Shown: positions 1 through 6,578 of the stretch, piece after piece | Position numbering within the stretch: the first letter of the stretch is position 1 | Layout: every line of letters begins with the position of its first letter | Origin: Omnitrophica bacterium GWA2_52_8 | GTDB lineage: Bacteria > Omnitrophota > Omnitrophia > Omnitrophales > Aquincolibacteriaceae | Direction of reading: 5' to 3' | DNA: 7,984 nucleotides | Assembly: GCA_001804025.1 (NCBI GenBank) | Contig: MHFC01000015.1 | Location: forward strand, 8,152-16,135 | The notes under the pieces: model-generated | Told to the model about the DNA's origin: nothing | Database searches by the model: none | The model's input: only the letters and a program-made list of their open reading frames with translations | Program-made: the position numbers and the translations under genes

Positions 1-651
1 ACCCAGCATATAAACCTGCCCCTCGAGCTGGTAGGCCGCGCCCCAGGGAACCGATTCGTCATTGTCCCGATCGCAGCTTTTCAAGTAAAGTTCATATTGT
101 TTTTCACTTTCGCGGCGGAAGATCAAATCGATCGCCCGGCTTTCGAGAAGCTGTTTGTAATCGTAAGTCGCCTGAACCCCTCCGGCGAGAATCGGACAAT
201 CGGGATAGCGGTTGCGCAACCAAGCTGTGATTTCTGTAAACACCGGTTTGGTCGATCCGAACATATAGGTAATCCCGATATGAGGCGCTTCGCAGGTCTT
301 GAGCGTATCGCCCACGATCTTTTTCCAGTTGCCGTACTGAAAATCCGGCTGGGTGCTGGCTTCCTTGAGAAGTTCGTAATTGAGATCCAGAATGTGAACC
401 TTAATATCCGGGAAAAAAAAACGGGTGACCGAACTGATATAAAGGAGGCCGACCGGCGGAAAGGCATAATAACCCTGGTTGCGGGCAATGACCACGTCGA
501 AATGTTTTTCGGGGACAAGCTGCGGGGCAATGAGCACAAGCTCCTTGGGCCGCCGGTGCTTGAGCCCGGACAGAAAGACCCGGTACTGCTCGAGGGCGCT
601 GCGCGTCGCAATAACCGGATTCTCAACTTTGGAAGTTTGCGATTGACTCAA
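1..651 (-). CDS. Probable B12-binding-domain radical SAM protein, N-terminal part (3' end outside window)
   Basis: I read 217 codons in one open frame from a TTG at 651-649 to the window edge. Residues about 38-90 look like the start of a cobalamin-binding Rossmann domain: a hydrophobic strand (LVLIAP), then the PPVGLLYISS turn at 65-74 and the strand KVHILDLN at 84-91. Residues 123-132 (PHIGITYMFG) and 153-160 (PILAGGVQ) match the later strands and the G-G loop of this domain in BchE-like radical SAM proteins. The CxxxCxxC cluster motif would lie beyond the window, so the radical SAM assignment is inferred from the domain pairing. The cobalamin-binding DxHxxG motif is not visible, which is common in this group. 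TTG is chosen because an AAAGGAG site sits 5 bases upstream; the frame stays open further upstream but enters the preceding gene. The gap to that gene is 29 bases, suggesting one operon. Such enzymes often methylate or rearrange unreactive carbons; the substrate here is unknown. Confidence 0.72.
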   Translation of the reverse strand, partial: MSQSQTSKVENPVIATRSALEQYRVFLSGLKHRRPKELVLIAPQLVPEKHFDVVIARNQGYYAFPPVGLLYISSVTRFFFPDIKVHILDLNYELLKEASTQPDFQYGNWKKIVGDTLKTCEAPHIGITYMFGSTKPVFTEITAWLRNRYPDCPILAGGVQATYDYKQLLESRAIDLIFRRESEKQYELYLKSCDRDNDESVPWGAAYQLEGQVYMLG

Positions 652-656
652 AGCGG

Positions 657-663
657 CTCCTTT
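657..663 (-). promoter_or_regulatory. Ribosome binding site deciding the TTG start of the radical SAM gene
   Basis: On the minus strand the bases read AAAGGAG, followed by a 5-base spacer (CCGCT) and then TTG at 651. No ATG or GTG with a comparable site is seen nearby in this frame, so this site supports the unusual TTG start. Confidence 0.65.
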
Positions 664-680
664 ACGAAACCCTGTGATTT

Positions 681-1406
681 TTACCGGCTTTTGCCGGGAT
701 TCTTTGAACCCGTGCGGGGAACCAGCCCCAGAATCATATAATACCAGGCCATTTTCGGATGTCCCGTGTGCATCATCTCATCATTCATCGAAAACGGCAG
801 CGTCCGTTCGCAGAACTCATCGATGAGCGCAACCAATTCGTCCTGGTCGTAACATTTAATATGGGAGGCCTGACTAAGCGCCCCTTGATAAGGATAGGAA
901 TGAATGCTCGGAGAACCGACTACCAGCATGCCGTCATGCGTCAGATGCCGGGCCATGGCCTGCACAAGTTTACGCCCTTCCTCAACCGGCATATGTTCGA
1001 TCACATCGAGACACAGGACGACATTGTATTTCTCCCCGTCCGGTATTGCAAAAAAATCCTGCTCTTCGAAGGTAACGTTTTTGCGCAGGTTGATTTTGCG
1101 GGCTTCCGCAAGCTCCGTCGGATTCGCATCGATGCCTTTGACCGACTTGCAATGCTGTCCGAGAAAAATGGCCCCCACCCCGGACCCGCAGCCGACCTCA
1201 AGGGCCGTATCGGTCTTTTTTAATAACCGGGCCACAAATTTATAGCGGGCCAGGCGGATCAAAATCCGCAGGGTATTGTTCTGGAAGTGATCCGCATACT
1301 CCGGAGGCAGGTTGATTCCGTCCGGGTACTTGGTATAAATTTCACCCATGAGCTTTTTATATAAGTCCACATCCTGATGATACTTACCCACACCTAACTC
1401 AACCAC
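681..1406 (-). CDS. Class I SAM-dependent methyltransferase (241 aa)
   Basis: This is a Rossmann-fold methyltransferase using S-adenosylmethionine. Motif I is ALEVGCGSGVGAIFLG at residues 68-83, the ribose-binding acidic residue is D93 in GIDANP, and the motif II region is VVLCLDVIEHM at 129-139. The strand after motif II is GMLVVGSPS at 159-167. The C-terminal stretch HTGHPKMAWYYMILG (213-227) probably belongs to the acceptor-binding part. No signal peptide or membrane segment is evident, so it should be cytoplasmic. The start is GTG at 1406, preceded by a GAGG site about 7 bases away. It lies 35 bases after the SDR gene and 29 bases before the radical SAM gene, consistent with co-transcription. 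The neighbours suggest it methylates a sugar or glycan intermediate (O- or N-methylation). The acceptor cannot be told from sequence. Confidence 0.88.
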   Translation of the reverse strand: MVELGVGKYHQDVDLYKKLMGEIYTKYPDGINLPPEYADHFQNNTLRILIRLARYKFVARLLKKTDTALEVGCGSGVGAIFLGQHCKSVKGIDANPTELAEARKINLRKNVTFEEQDFFAIPDGEKYNVVLCLDVIEHMPVEEGRKLVQAMARHLTHDGMLVVGSPSIHSYPYQGALSQASHIKCYDQDELVALIDEFCERTLPFSMNDEMMHTGHPKMAWYYMILGLVPRTGSKNPGKSR

Positions 1407-1441
1407 AAATTTCCCTCACTTTCCTCAAATCCATGACTTTA

Positions 1442-2434
1442 TCATGGCTTATGGACATATTCAAGCGATTGGTGGGCAATGGTTTCGCGGTTTTTTTTCA
1501 CCCAATCGATCACCTGCCCGACCCCTTCTTCAAGCGATATCATGGGCTTCCAGCCGAGGTCCCTGCGCGCCTTTGTTGAATCAATGACGTAGGCCGCATC
1601 CTGACCCAGCCTTTCAGCCACGATTTTGACTGTTTTATCAAACGCCACACCCATTTTTGCGGCCATCATCTCCACAAGCTCACGCACCGAAACCCCTTTG
1701 TCGGGGGAAAGATGATAAATCTCACCGCCTCGGCCTTTCTCCATCGCGGCCAGTTCCCCGCGCGAAACGTCGCGGATATGAATGTAGGACTTAACGGCCC
1801 TCCCCCCGCCATGAAGCTCCACCGTCCGGCCGGTCATCATATAAATGGCCGCCCGCGGGATAATCTTGTGCAGCTGCTGGCACGGCCCGTACACATTGGT
1901 CGCGCGGATCATGACCATCGGAAACTTGTAGTTTTTGACCAGCGTGAACAAAAACAAATCGCCGGCAGCCTTGGAAGCCGCATAGGGCGTGCTCGGATTA
2001 AGCGGCGCACTTTCGAGCACGCTTCCGACACAGGTCCCGTAAACTTCCGGTGACGATATATGCACATAACGTTTAAGATACGGCGCGCTTTTGAGATGAT
2101 GGCCCAAATGTGAAATCGCAACGGCATTGGTCTGGAACCACTGCCAGGGATTTTCCCAGCTCGGCGCAACCTCGCTTTGCGCGGCGAAATTCACGACATA
2201 TTCCGGCTTGAACGTGTCGAGCACCGAAAGCATCTCGGGCATATCGTCATTTAAATCAAGCTTCCGGAAATCATAAGCTGCCGCGGCATGTCTCTTGTAA
2301 GGAAGAAATATCGCGTCTTTTTCCGCCGAACGGCTGATACCCAGCACTTGATTGGCGGGATTTTCAAGAAGCAGGTCGATAAAATCCGCCCCCGAAAATG
2401 AATTACTGCCGATCACTGCGATTCTGTGCTTCAT
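1442..2434 (-). CDS. NAD-dependent epimerase/dehydratase, extended SDR family (RmlB/GalE-like, 330 aa)
   Basis: This extended short-chain dehydrogenase/reductase probably acts on a nucleotide sugar (4,6-dehydration or epimerisation). The nucleotide-binding loop is GSNSFSG at residues 9-15. NFAAQSEV (82-89) is the usual strand after the Rossmann core. The catalytic pair is Y151 and K155 in PYAASKAAGD. Residues 178-193 (ATNVYGPCQQLHKIIP) and 222-243 resemble RmlB-type dTDP-glucose 4,6-dehydratases, and RRDLGWKP (290-297) is the typical C-terminal motif. Length is normal for the family. The active-site strand reads SSPEVYG (127-133). RmlB enzymes usually have T-D-E-x-YG here, so the catalytic Asp is replaced by Pro while the Glu is kept, which makes the exact reaction uncertain. 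The ATG at 2434 is preceded by GGGAG with a 5-base spacer. It lies 77 bases after the alcohol dehydrogenase gene. Confidence 0.9.
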   Translation of the reverse strand: MKHRIAVIGSNSFSGADFIDLLLENPANQVLGISRSAEKDAIFLPYKRHAAAAYDFRKLDLNDDMPEMLSVLDTFKPEYVVNFAAQSEVAPSWENPWQWFQTNAVAISHLGHHLKSAPYLKRYVHISSPEVYGTCVGSVLESAPLNPSTPYAASKAAGDLFLFTLVKNYKFPMVMIRATNVYGPCQQLHKIIPRAAIYMMTGRTVELHGGGRAVKSYIHIRDVSRGELAAMEKGRGGEIYHLSPDKGVSVRELVEMMAAKMGVAFDKTVKIVAERLGQDAAYVIDSTKARRDLGWKPMISLEEGVGQVIDWVKKNRETIAHQSLEYVHKP

Positions 2435-2511
2435 AGAAACTCCCGTTCAGGATCTGGTGCCTGGCATCGATTATCCGGCGGTTTAAATTTCCAGAGGCCA
2501 GAGACTCCGCA

Positions 2512-3564
2512 CTATCTTTTCCCTTCTCCCATCCAAACCATCGGGCGGATCGCGGCGCCCGACCTCAACGCTTCGATTGCTTCATTGATCTCATCGAGTT
2601 TGTACCGGCGCCCGCCGTCGAGAAACTTCGAACAGTCAATGCGCCCCCGGCGCCACAACTCAAGCAGCCGCGGAATATCCGCAGCCGGCTCGATCCCGCC
2701 GCCGTGAGAACCCGTCAGCACCTTGCCAAAATGAAGCGGGAGCGTATCGATGCTCGCTTTCTCGCGGCGATCCGGGACGCCGACGAGGATGGTGCGGCCC
2801 TGCGGTCCGCAGATTTCGTAACCGAGTTCGATCAACGGCGTGAGCCCCGTATTTTCAATCACAACATCAAGATGCCGCCCGTCCAGAATCTTTTCGACAG
2901 CCGCCCGCAAATCTTTCTTGCGCGAATGAATCGTATGCGTGGCCCCGCATTCGCGTGCCAGCGCGAGTTTGCGGTCATGAATATCCGCCGCCAGGATAAC
3001 GCCGGCTCCGTGAATGCGCGCGGCCATAATGGATGCGAGCCCGACACCGCCCGCACCGATTACCAGCACGGTTTCGCCGGCCTTGAGTTTCGCGTCGTTT
3101 TCGATGACTCCGAAACCGGTCGTCACGCAACAACCGAAAAGCGCCGCCACTTCGAACGGCACATCGGGCGCAATCACCGTCAGCCTGTTTTCGGAGATGA
3201 TCGTATAATCCTGAAACGTCGTGATCCAGCCGGCATTTACCCGCTGCCCGTTCCAGTCATATGCGGGCGTTTTAGCCTCAATGCCCGGGCCCTTGCGCCA
3301 GTGCAGCACGACATGATCGCCGGGCTTTACGCGTGTCACTTCGGCGCCCGTATCTTCCACGACACCGCCGGCTTCATGCCCCAAAAGATGCGGCACCCAT
3401 TTGTCGGGCCCCTTGCGCCCGTCGATTTCGCCCAGCTGGGAACCGCATACACCGGTAGCCTTGATTCGCACGAGCACCTGTCCGCGCCCGGGAGCGGGAA
3501 TTTCCACTTCTTCAACACTAAGCGGCTTGTGCAGTTCGGTTAAAATCGCAGCTTTGGTTTTCAT
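2512..3564 (-). CDS. Zinc-type alcohol dehydrogenase, MDR superfamily (350 aa)
   Basis: This is a medium-chain NAD(P)-dependent alcohol/polyol dehydrogenase. The catalytic-domain zinc ligands are visible: C40 (TGVCGSQ), H63-E64 (GHEAGG) and C146 (FGCCVTTGFG). The cofactor domain has VIGAGGVGLASI at 168-179 and an acidic D194 at the end of the next strand, which favours NAD over NADP. The overall pattern resembles class III alcohol dehydrogenases. However, the lobe that normally holds four structural-zinc cysteines (about residues 85-117) has none, so this lobe probably binds no zinc. The ATG at 3564 has a strong GGGGAG only 3 bases upstream. It sits between a methyltransferase gene (66 bases upstream) and the SDR gene (77 bases downstream). 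The likely role is oxidising or reducing a hydroxyl or keto group of a sugar intermediate. Other polyol substrates cannot be excluded. Confidence 0.9.
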   Translation of the reverse strand: MKTKAAILTELHKPLSVEEVEIPAPGRGQVLVRIKATGVCGSQLGEIDGRKGPDKWVPHLLGHEAGGVVEDTGAEVTRVKPGDHVVLHWRKGPGIEAKTPAYDWNGQRVNAGWITTFQDYTIISENRLTVIAPDVPFEVAALFGCCVTTGFGVIENDAKLKAGETVLVIGAGGVGLASIMAARIHGAGVILAADIHDRKLALARECGATHTIHSRKKDLRAAVEKILDGRHLDVVIENTGLTPLIELGYEICGPQGRTILVGVPDRREKASIDTLPLHFGKVLTGSHGGGIEPAADIPRLLELWRRGRIDCSKFLDGGRRYKLDEINEAIEALRSGAAIRPMVWMGEGKR

Positions 3565-3630
3565 AAACTCCCCGGTTTACCCATGAACGGGTATATTTTC
3601 AGATCTCGATCTTTTGTCTGGAATCTGATT

Positions 3631-4293
3631 CTATTCAAAGAAGATATACTCGTGATCTCCGGTATAACCGATATGTTTGAACCACCATTCCCACTCGTCG
3701 GTCCGGCAGAACATCTCGCACGGCAGCCCCCAGTAGAGCAGGTTGGCTTTTTCCTCTTCATTGCGCCAGCTTTCGACGCAGACGTATTTGTTTTTCCGCC
3801 CGACGCGCTCTATTTCTTTCATGGCGGCATAAAAGTCGAACACGTAGAGGTTGTGCAGCACATTGATTGAAATCACGAGATCAAAGGATTTCTTTTCAAA
3901 CGGCAGTTTGGCCGCCGAACAAACACTTAGGAAAGGCTTGACCTCCTCTTTGGCGTGTTCGATCGCGTATTCGGAAACATCGATCCCGCGCACCTCGATA
4001 CCCGGAACCGCTTGCATAAAATCGTAGAGCAGAAAGCCCTTGCCGCAACCGACATCCAGCACGCGGTCCCCGGCCTTGAGCCCGTACTTTTTAACCATCT
4101 TGTCGGCCACTTCGCGCCAGCGCCCGTCATAGTTGTAGCCGCCGTAGCCGAATCTCCGGTCACCGTCCCAATATTCCTGCCCGAATTCCTTGAAGCTGCG
4201 CGCCGCCCATGCGCGCGGATAATCCACGACACGTTCCAAATAATTGCGTTTTGTTTTCACATGATTTTTGGTCACAAACTCAACGTAAGACAT
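3631..4293 (-). CDS. Class I SAM-dependent methyltransferase (220 aa)
   Basis: This is a second, distinct methyltransferase. Motif I is VLDVGCGKGFL at residues 78-88, the acidic post-I residue is D105 in RGIDVS, and FDLVISINVLHNL (137-149) covers the motif II region. The N-terminal extension (1-60) has an aromatic, glycine-rich stretch, RFGYGGYNYDGRWRE (47-61), that may close over the acceptor. The C-terminus is rich in Trp and acidic residues. No membrane segment or signal peptide is seen. The ATG at 4293 has an ideal AAAGGAG site 5 bases upstream. It is the first gene after the 492-base gap, so it probably heads its own transcript. It is not closely similar to the 241-aa methyltransferase downstream, so the two probably act on different acceptors or positions. 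The acceptor is unknown; a surface sugar is the contextual guess. Confidence 0.87.
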   Translation of the reverse strand: MSYVEFVTKNHVKTKRNYLERVVDYPRAWAARSFKEFGQEYWDGDRRFGYGGYNYDGRWREVADKMVKKYGLKAGDRVLDVGCGKGFLLYDFMQAVPGIEVRGIDVSEYAIEHAKEEVKPFLSVCSAAKLPFEKKSFDLVISINVLHNLYVFDFYAAMKEIERVGRKNKYVCVESWRNEEEKANLLYWGLPCEMFCRTDEWEWWFKHIGYTGDHEYIFFE

Positions 4294-4340
4294 GCGGTCT
4301 CCTTTAAATCCCGAATGACAAATAGACGGAGGGAAGACGG

Positions 4341-4360
4341 CGGATGAAAATTTTTATCCG
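4341..4360. promoter_or_regulatory. 20-base near-perfect palindrome upstream of the 220-aa methyltransferase gene
   Basis: The plus strand reads CGGATGAAAA followed directly by TTTTTATCCG. The arms pair at all but one of ten positions, and that one is G opposite T. It lies 48-67 bases upstream of the ATG at 4293 and just downstream of the candidate promoter. It could be an operator for a dimeric regulator or an mRNA hairpin. Function is inferred from position and symmetry only. Confidence 0.35.
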
Positions 4361-4400
4361 GCATCTGCACCTCACAATCTGCCATCTCGTATATTGTTTC

Positions 4401-4429
4401 ATTATCATTTAGAAGTTTTTTTATAAGAA
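4401..4429 (-). promoter_or_regulatory. Candidate sigma70-type promoter for the methyltransferase-to-radical-SAM block
   Basis: On the minus strand, TTCTTA (4429-4424) is followed by a 17-base spacer and GATAAT (4406-4401). The -10 matches 5 of 6 consensus positions and the -35 about 3 of 6. Transcription would begin near 4394, giving a leader of about 100 bases that includes the palindrome. The surroundings are AT-rich, which helps the call but also makes chance matches likely. Confidence 0.3.
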
Positions 4430-4600
4430 GACACGTACGGTGCTGTATTCCAATTCATAAAAATTAATGAAATAAAGGACTGAGAGCTCTCGACTTTTTC
4501 CTCCTCTCCCCACGGGCATTGTTGTTGCAGTAAAAATGCTAAGAAATCGCAACTCTTTGCGCGGTGCGAAGTAGTCTGCGCTAAAGCAGCTTGAGTTTAT

Positions 4601-4685
4601 TACCCTCACCCTGCCCCTCTCCCAAAGGGAGAGGGTGCCTTGATGATCCCTTTTCCCTTGGGGGAGAATGTCAGGATGAGGGGAT
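4601..4685. repeat. GC-rich inverted-repeat element with two hairpins, probably a dispersed repeat (REP/MITE-like)
   Basis: The left arm begins ACCCTCACCCTG (from 4602). The right arm, read on the opposite strand, begins ATCCCCTCATCCTGA (down from 4685), so the ends are inverted copies with a few changes. Each arm also folds alone. The left hairpin at 4615-4635 is CCCTCTCCC, loop AAA, GGGAGAGGG, a perfect 9-bp stem. The right hairpin at 4651-4668 is TTTTCCC, loop TTGG, GGGAGAA, seven pairs including one G:T. There is no reading frame for a transposase. Similar CCCTCACCC/CCCTCTCCC/GGGAGAGGG repeats are common between genes in many bacterial genomes. It could stabilise the 3' end of the upstream mRNA or attenuate read-through. 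It has no T tract typical of an intrinsic terminator. Confidence 0.65.
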
Positions 4686-4785
4686 ATAAAAAAATATTCT
4701 TGTTTTATGCAACGCTAATACCCCACGGGAGAAGGGATTTCTGAATTTGGCAGCCCGCCATTTCAATCTGGACGATGCACTAGTT

Positions 4786-5727
4786 TTATAATTGCCGGCT
4801 CTTGCTTTCCAGCAGTTTCTGCGCCGTTTTCAGCGCATCGGACGCCGTGATGCCGTATTTTTCCATCAGCTCCGCCTGCGAGCCATAAGAGTGCGGGAAA
4901 ACATCCGGAAATCCGAGACGGGCAAAACGTTTCGGCCGGTCAAACCCCGCCTCGGCCAGGGCTTCGGCACAGGCCGATCCGAGCCCGCCGATCACGGTAT
5001 GCTCTTCCAGACTGATCACGGCCGACGCCCGCGAGGCCTGCTCGAGAAAGGCATTGCGGTCAAAGGGTTTAACGGTGTGCATGTGCTGCACCGCGGCTTG
5101 CAGGCCTTCTGCGGCCATAAGCCCGGCGGCTTCAAGCGCCGTCTGCGCCGTAATTCCGGTTGAAACAAGCAAAACATCGCGGCCTTCCTGCAAAAGAATC
5201 GCCTTACCGATTTGGAAACCAAGCTCTGCACGGCTGACAACCGGATCCCCGCCCTTGCCGAGGCGGATATACATCGGCCCGTCCCATTCCAGCGTTTGCG
5301 GCATCAGCCGCTTCATTTCTTCGGCGTCACACGGCGCCACCACCGCCATACCCGGAATGGTGCGCAAGATCGCCATATCCTCGAGAGCCAGATGTGTCGG
5401 CCCCAGCGGCCCGTAGACCACGCCGCCGCCGCTTCCGATCAGCCGGATTTTGGTGTGATGCAGGCCGCCGTCAAGCAGCACATGCTCAAACGGCCGGCGC
5501 GAAATAAATGTCGCGATCGTATTCAAATAGGGAATTTTTCCGCTCATCGCAAGCCCGGCCATCATGCTGATCAAATGAGCTTCGGAAACGCCTTCCATGT
5601 AAAACCGGTCCGGCATTTCACGTTTGAACGCATCGAGGGTCCCGGCTCCGATATCCGAACCGATAAAAATTACGCGCGGGTCTTTTTGGGCCAGCAGATA
5701 GACCTGATCCAGACATGTCTTTCTCAT
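4786..5727 (-). CDS. Transketolase family, C-terminal subunit (pyrimidine-binding and C-terminal domains, 313 aa)
   Basis: This is the second half of a split transketolase. It would pair with the upstream subunit to form a thiamine-diphosphate site that moves two-carbon ketol units between sugar phosphates. The pyrimidine-binding domain spans roughly residues 1-165 and the transketolase C-terminal domain roughly 170-305. E49 in GVSEAHLISMM is the glutamate that activates the cofactor. IATFISRRPFEHVLLD (71-86) and GPTHLALEDMAILRTIPGM (109-127) are classic family blocks. EEHTVIGGLGS (241-251) marks the C-terminal domain. The ATG at 5727 overlaps the stop of the N-terminal subunit as ATGA, and AAGGAG lies 10 bases upstream. 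The frame stays open to 6117, but that extra part is antifamily sequence lying over the upstream gene, so it is rejected. The product could also act like a DXS-type or sugar-chain-extending enzyme. Confidence 0.9.
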   Translation of the reverse strand: MRKTCLDQVYLLAQKDPRVIFIGSDIGAGTLDAFKREMPDRFYMEGVSEAHLISMMAGLAMSGKIPYLNTIATFISRRPFEHVLLDGGLHHTKIRLIGSGGGVVYGPLGPTHLALEDMAILRTIPGMAVVAPCDAEEMKRLMPQTLEWDGPMYIRLGKGGDPVVSRAELGFQIGKAILLQEGRDVLLVSTGITAQTALEAAGLMAAEGLQAAVQHMHTVKPFDRNAFLEQASRASAVISLEEHTVIGGLGSACAEALAEAGFDRPKRFARLGFPDVFPHSYGSQAELMEKYGITASDALKTAQKLLESKSRQL

Positions 5728-6578
5728 GGCGACTCGACTCCTTCCCATTCGCCCGCGCATGCGGGGTCGGCGAGCGCCGCAAGCAACGGCTTCAATTCCT
5801 CTTCGGTAGTCTTGGCGCGGTGGTGCCAGACCGGATTGTTTTCGATGTCCGGGATTCCCTTGCCTTTGACCGTGTGCGCAATGACCACGCTCGGTTTGGT
5901 TTTTGAAAAGGGCGCCGCGCGCAGCGTTTTCTGCACCTCGGCCAGATTGTGTCCGTCCATTTCGCGAACTTCGAATCCGAAACTGCGCCACTTGTCGGCC
6001 AAAGGTTCGAGATTCAGCACTTCCGCCGTACTCGAATAACATTGCATTTTGTTGTAATCCACAATCACGGTCAGTGACGACAGCTTGAGTTTGGCGGCCG
6101 AAAGCGCAGCCTCCCAAACCGAACCTTCATTGCATTCGCCATCGCCGACGAGCGTAAAGGTGCGCCAGGACTTGCGGTCAATCTTGGCCGCCAGCGCCAT
6201 CCCGACGGCGATCGAAAAACCGTGGCCAAGCGAGCCGGTTGAAGCCTCGATGCCCGGAACCGTAATGTGCTCGGGATGCCCGCCCAAAATACCTGATGCG
6301 GTCGAAAACCTGAAAAGCTCTTCTTTTGGGAAAAATCCTTTTTCGGCCATGATGACATAAAGACCGAGGCAACCGTGGCCTTTGCTTAAAATAAAACGGT
6401 CGCGGTCCTCCCATTTTGGGTTCTTCGAATCGTAGCGCAGGATTTCATCATAGAGCACGCGCACGATTTCCAGGATCGAAAACGCCGAGCCGATGTGGCC
6501 GCGTTTGACCTTGAACAGAATATCGAGAATCAGCCGCCGGTAGCTGCGGCTGCGCGCGTCTAGGACATCTCTGCCCAT
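5724..6578 (-). CDS. Transketolase, N-terminal subunit (thiamine-diphosphate-binding, 284 aa)
   Basis: This is the cofactor-diphosphate-binding half of the split transketolase. Visible family motifs in order are GHIGSAFS (27-34), SKGHGCLGLY (65-74), STGSLGHGFSIAVGMA (113-128), the GDGECNEGSVWEAA block starting at G145 and ending with N176-K177 (the metal/ThDP motif GDG...N), HTVKGKG (235-241) and WHH (251-253). Histidines H28, H68 and H119 sit where substrate- and cofactor-contacting His residues are usual. Length is normal for stand-alone N-terminal subunits. The ATG at 6578 has GGGAG 8 bases upstream. The gene starts inside the last 19 bases of the kinase gene and its stop overlaps the C-terminal subunit's ATG, so all three are probably translationally coupled. 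Split forms occur in archaea and in bacterial secondary or surface-sugar clusters. The sugar-type neighbours argue for a specialised role rather than the housekeeping pentose phosphate enzyme. Confidence 0.92.
   Translation of the reverse strand: MGRDVLDARSRSYRRLILDILFKVKRGHIGSAFSILEIVRVLYDEILRYDSKNPKWEDRDRFILSKGHGCLGLYVIMAEKGFFPKEELFRFSTASGILGGHPEHITVPGIEASTGSLGHGFSIAVGMALAAKIDRKSWRTFTLVGDGECNEGSVWEAALSAAKLKLSSLTVIVDYNKMQCYSSTAEVLNLEPLADKWRSFGFEVREMDGHNLAEVQKTLRAAPFSKTKPSVVIAHTVKGKGIPDIENNPVWHHRAKTTEEELKPLLAALADPACAGEWEGVESP

Larger units (their letters stand above)
4294..4785. other. Long intergenic region between the transketolase block and the methyltransferase block
   Basis: These 492 bases separate two blocks of same-strand genes. 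Around 4380-4480 the DNA is clearly AT-rich compared with the genes. Around 4601-4685 it is GC-rich and palindromic. The CCCCACGGG string occurs both at about 4507-4515 and at about 4721-4729, on either side of the repeat element, and may be decayed repeat copies. No convincing gene is present: the one sizeable minus-strand frame (4421-4609) has no recognisable domain and runs through repeat and AT-rich sequence. No hairpin followed by a T tract was found downstream of the transketolase stop. Confidence 0.75.

Noticed and set aside
97..741. Plus-strand open frame of 214 codons
   Set aside because: It lies antisense to the radical SAM gene and runs into the methyltransferase gene. Its translation has no recognisable domain, while the minus strand gives clear family motifs.
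2704..3543. Plus-strand open frame of 279 codons
   Set aside because: It is a shadow of the alcohol dehydrogenase gene, whose minus-strand product shows all expected zinc and cofactor motifs.
4482..4491. Perfect palindrome GAGAGCTCTC followed on the plus strand by a short T run
   Set aside because: It has no loop and only five T's, and no plus-strand gene ends nearby, so a terminator is not supported.
4421..4609. 62-codon minus-strand frame in the intergenic region
   Set aside because: It runs through AT-rich and repeat-derived sequence and has no recognisable domain and no convincing ribosome binding site.
4748..4760. Small hairpin (TGGC, 5-base loop, GCCA) just after the transketolase C stop
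   Set aside because: The stem is only four pairs and no T tract follows on the minus strand, so it is too weak to call an intrinsic terminator.
5212..6039. Plus-strand open frame of 275 codons
   Set aside because: It is antisense to both transketolase genes and its translation shows no domain.
5728..6117. N-terminal extension of the transketolase C-terminal subunit frame
   Set aside because: The extra 130 residues are Arg/Gly/Ala-rich sequence read out of frame over the upstream transketolase N gene. The family-like protein begins at the ATG at 5727, which overlaps the stop as ATGA.
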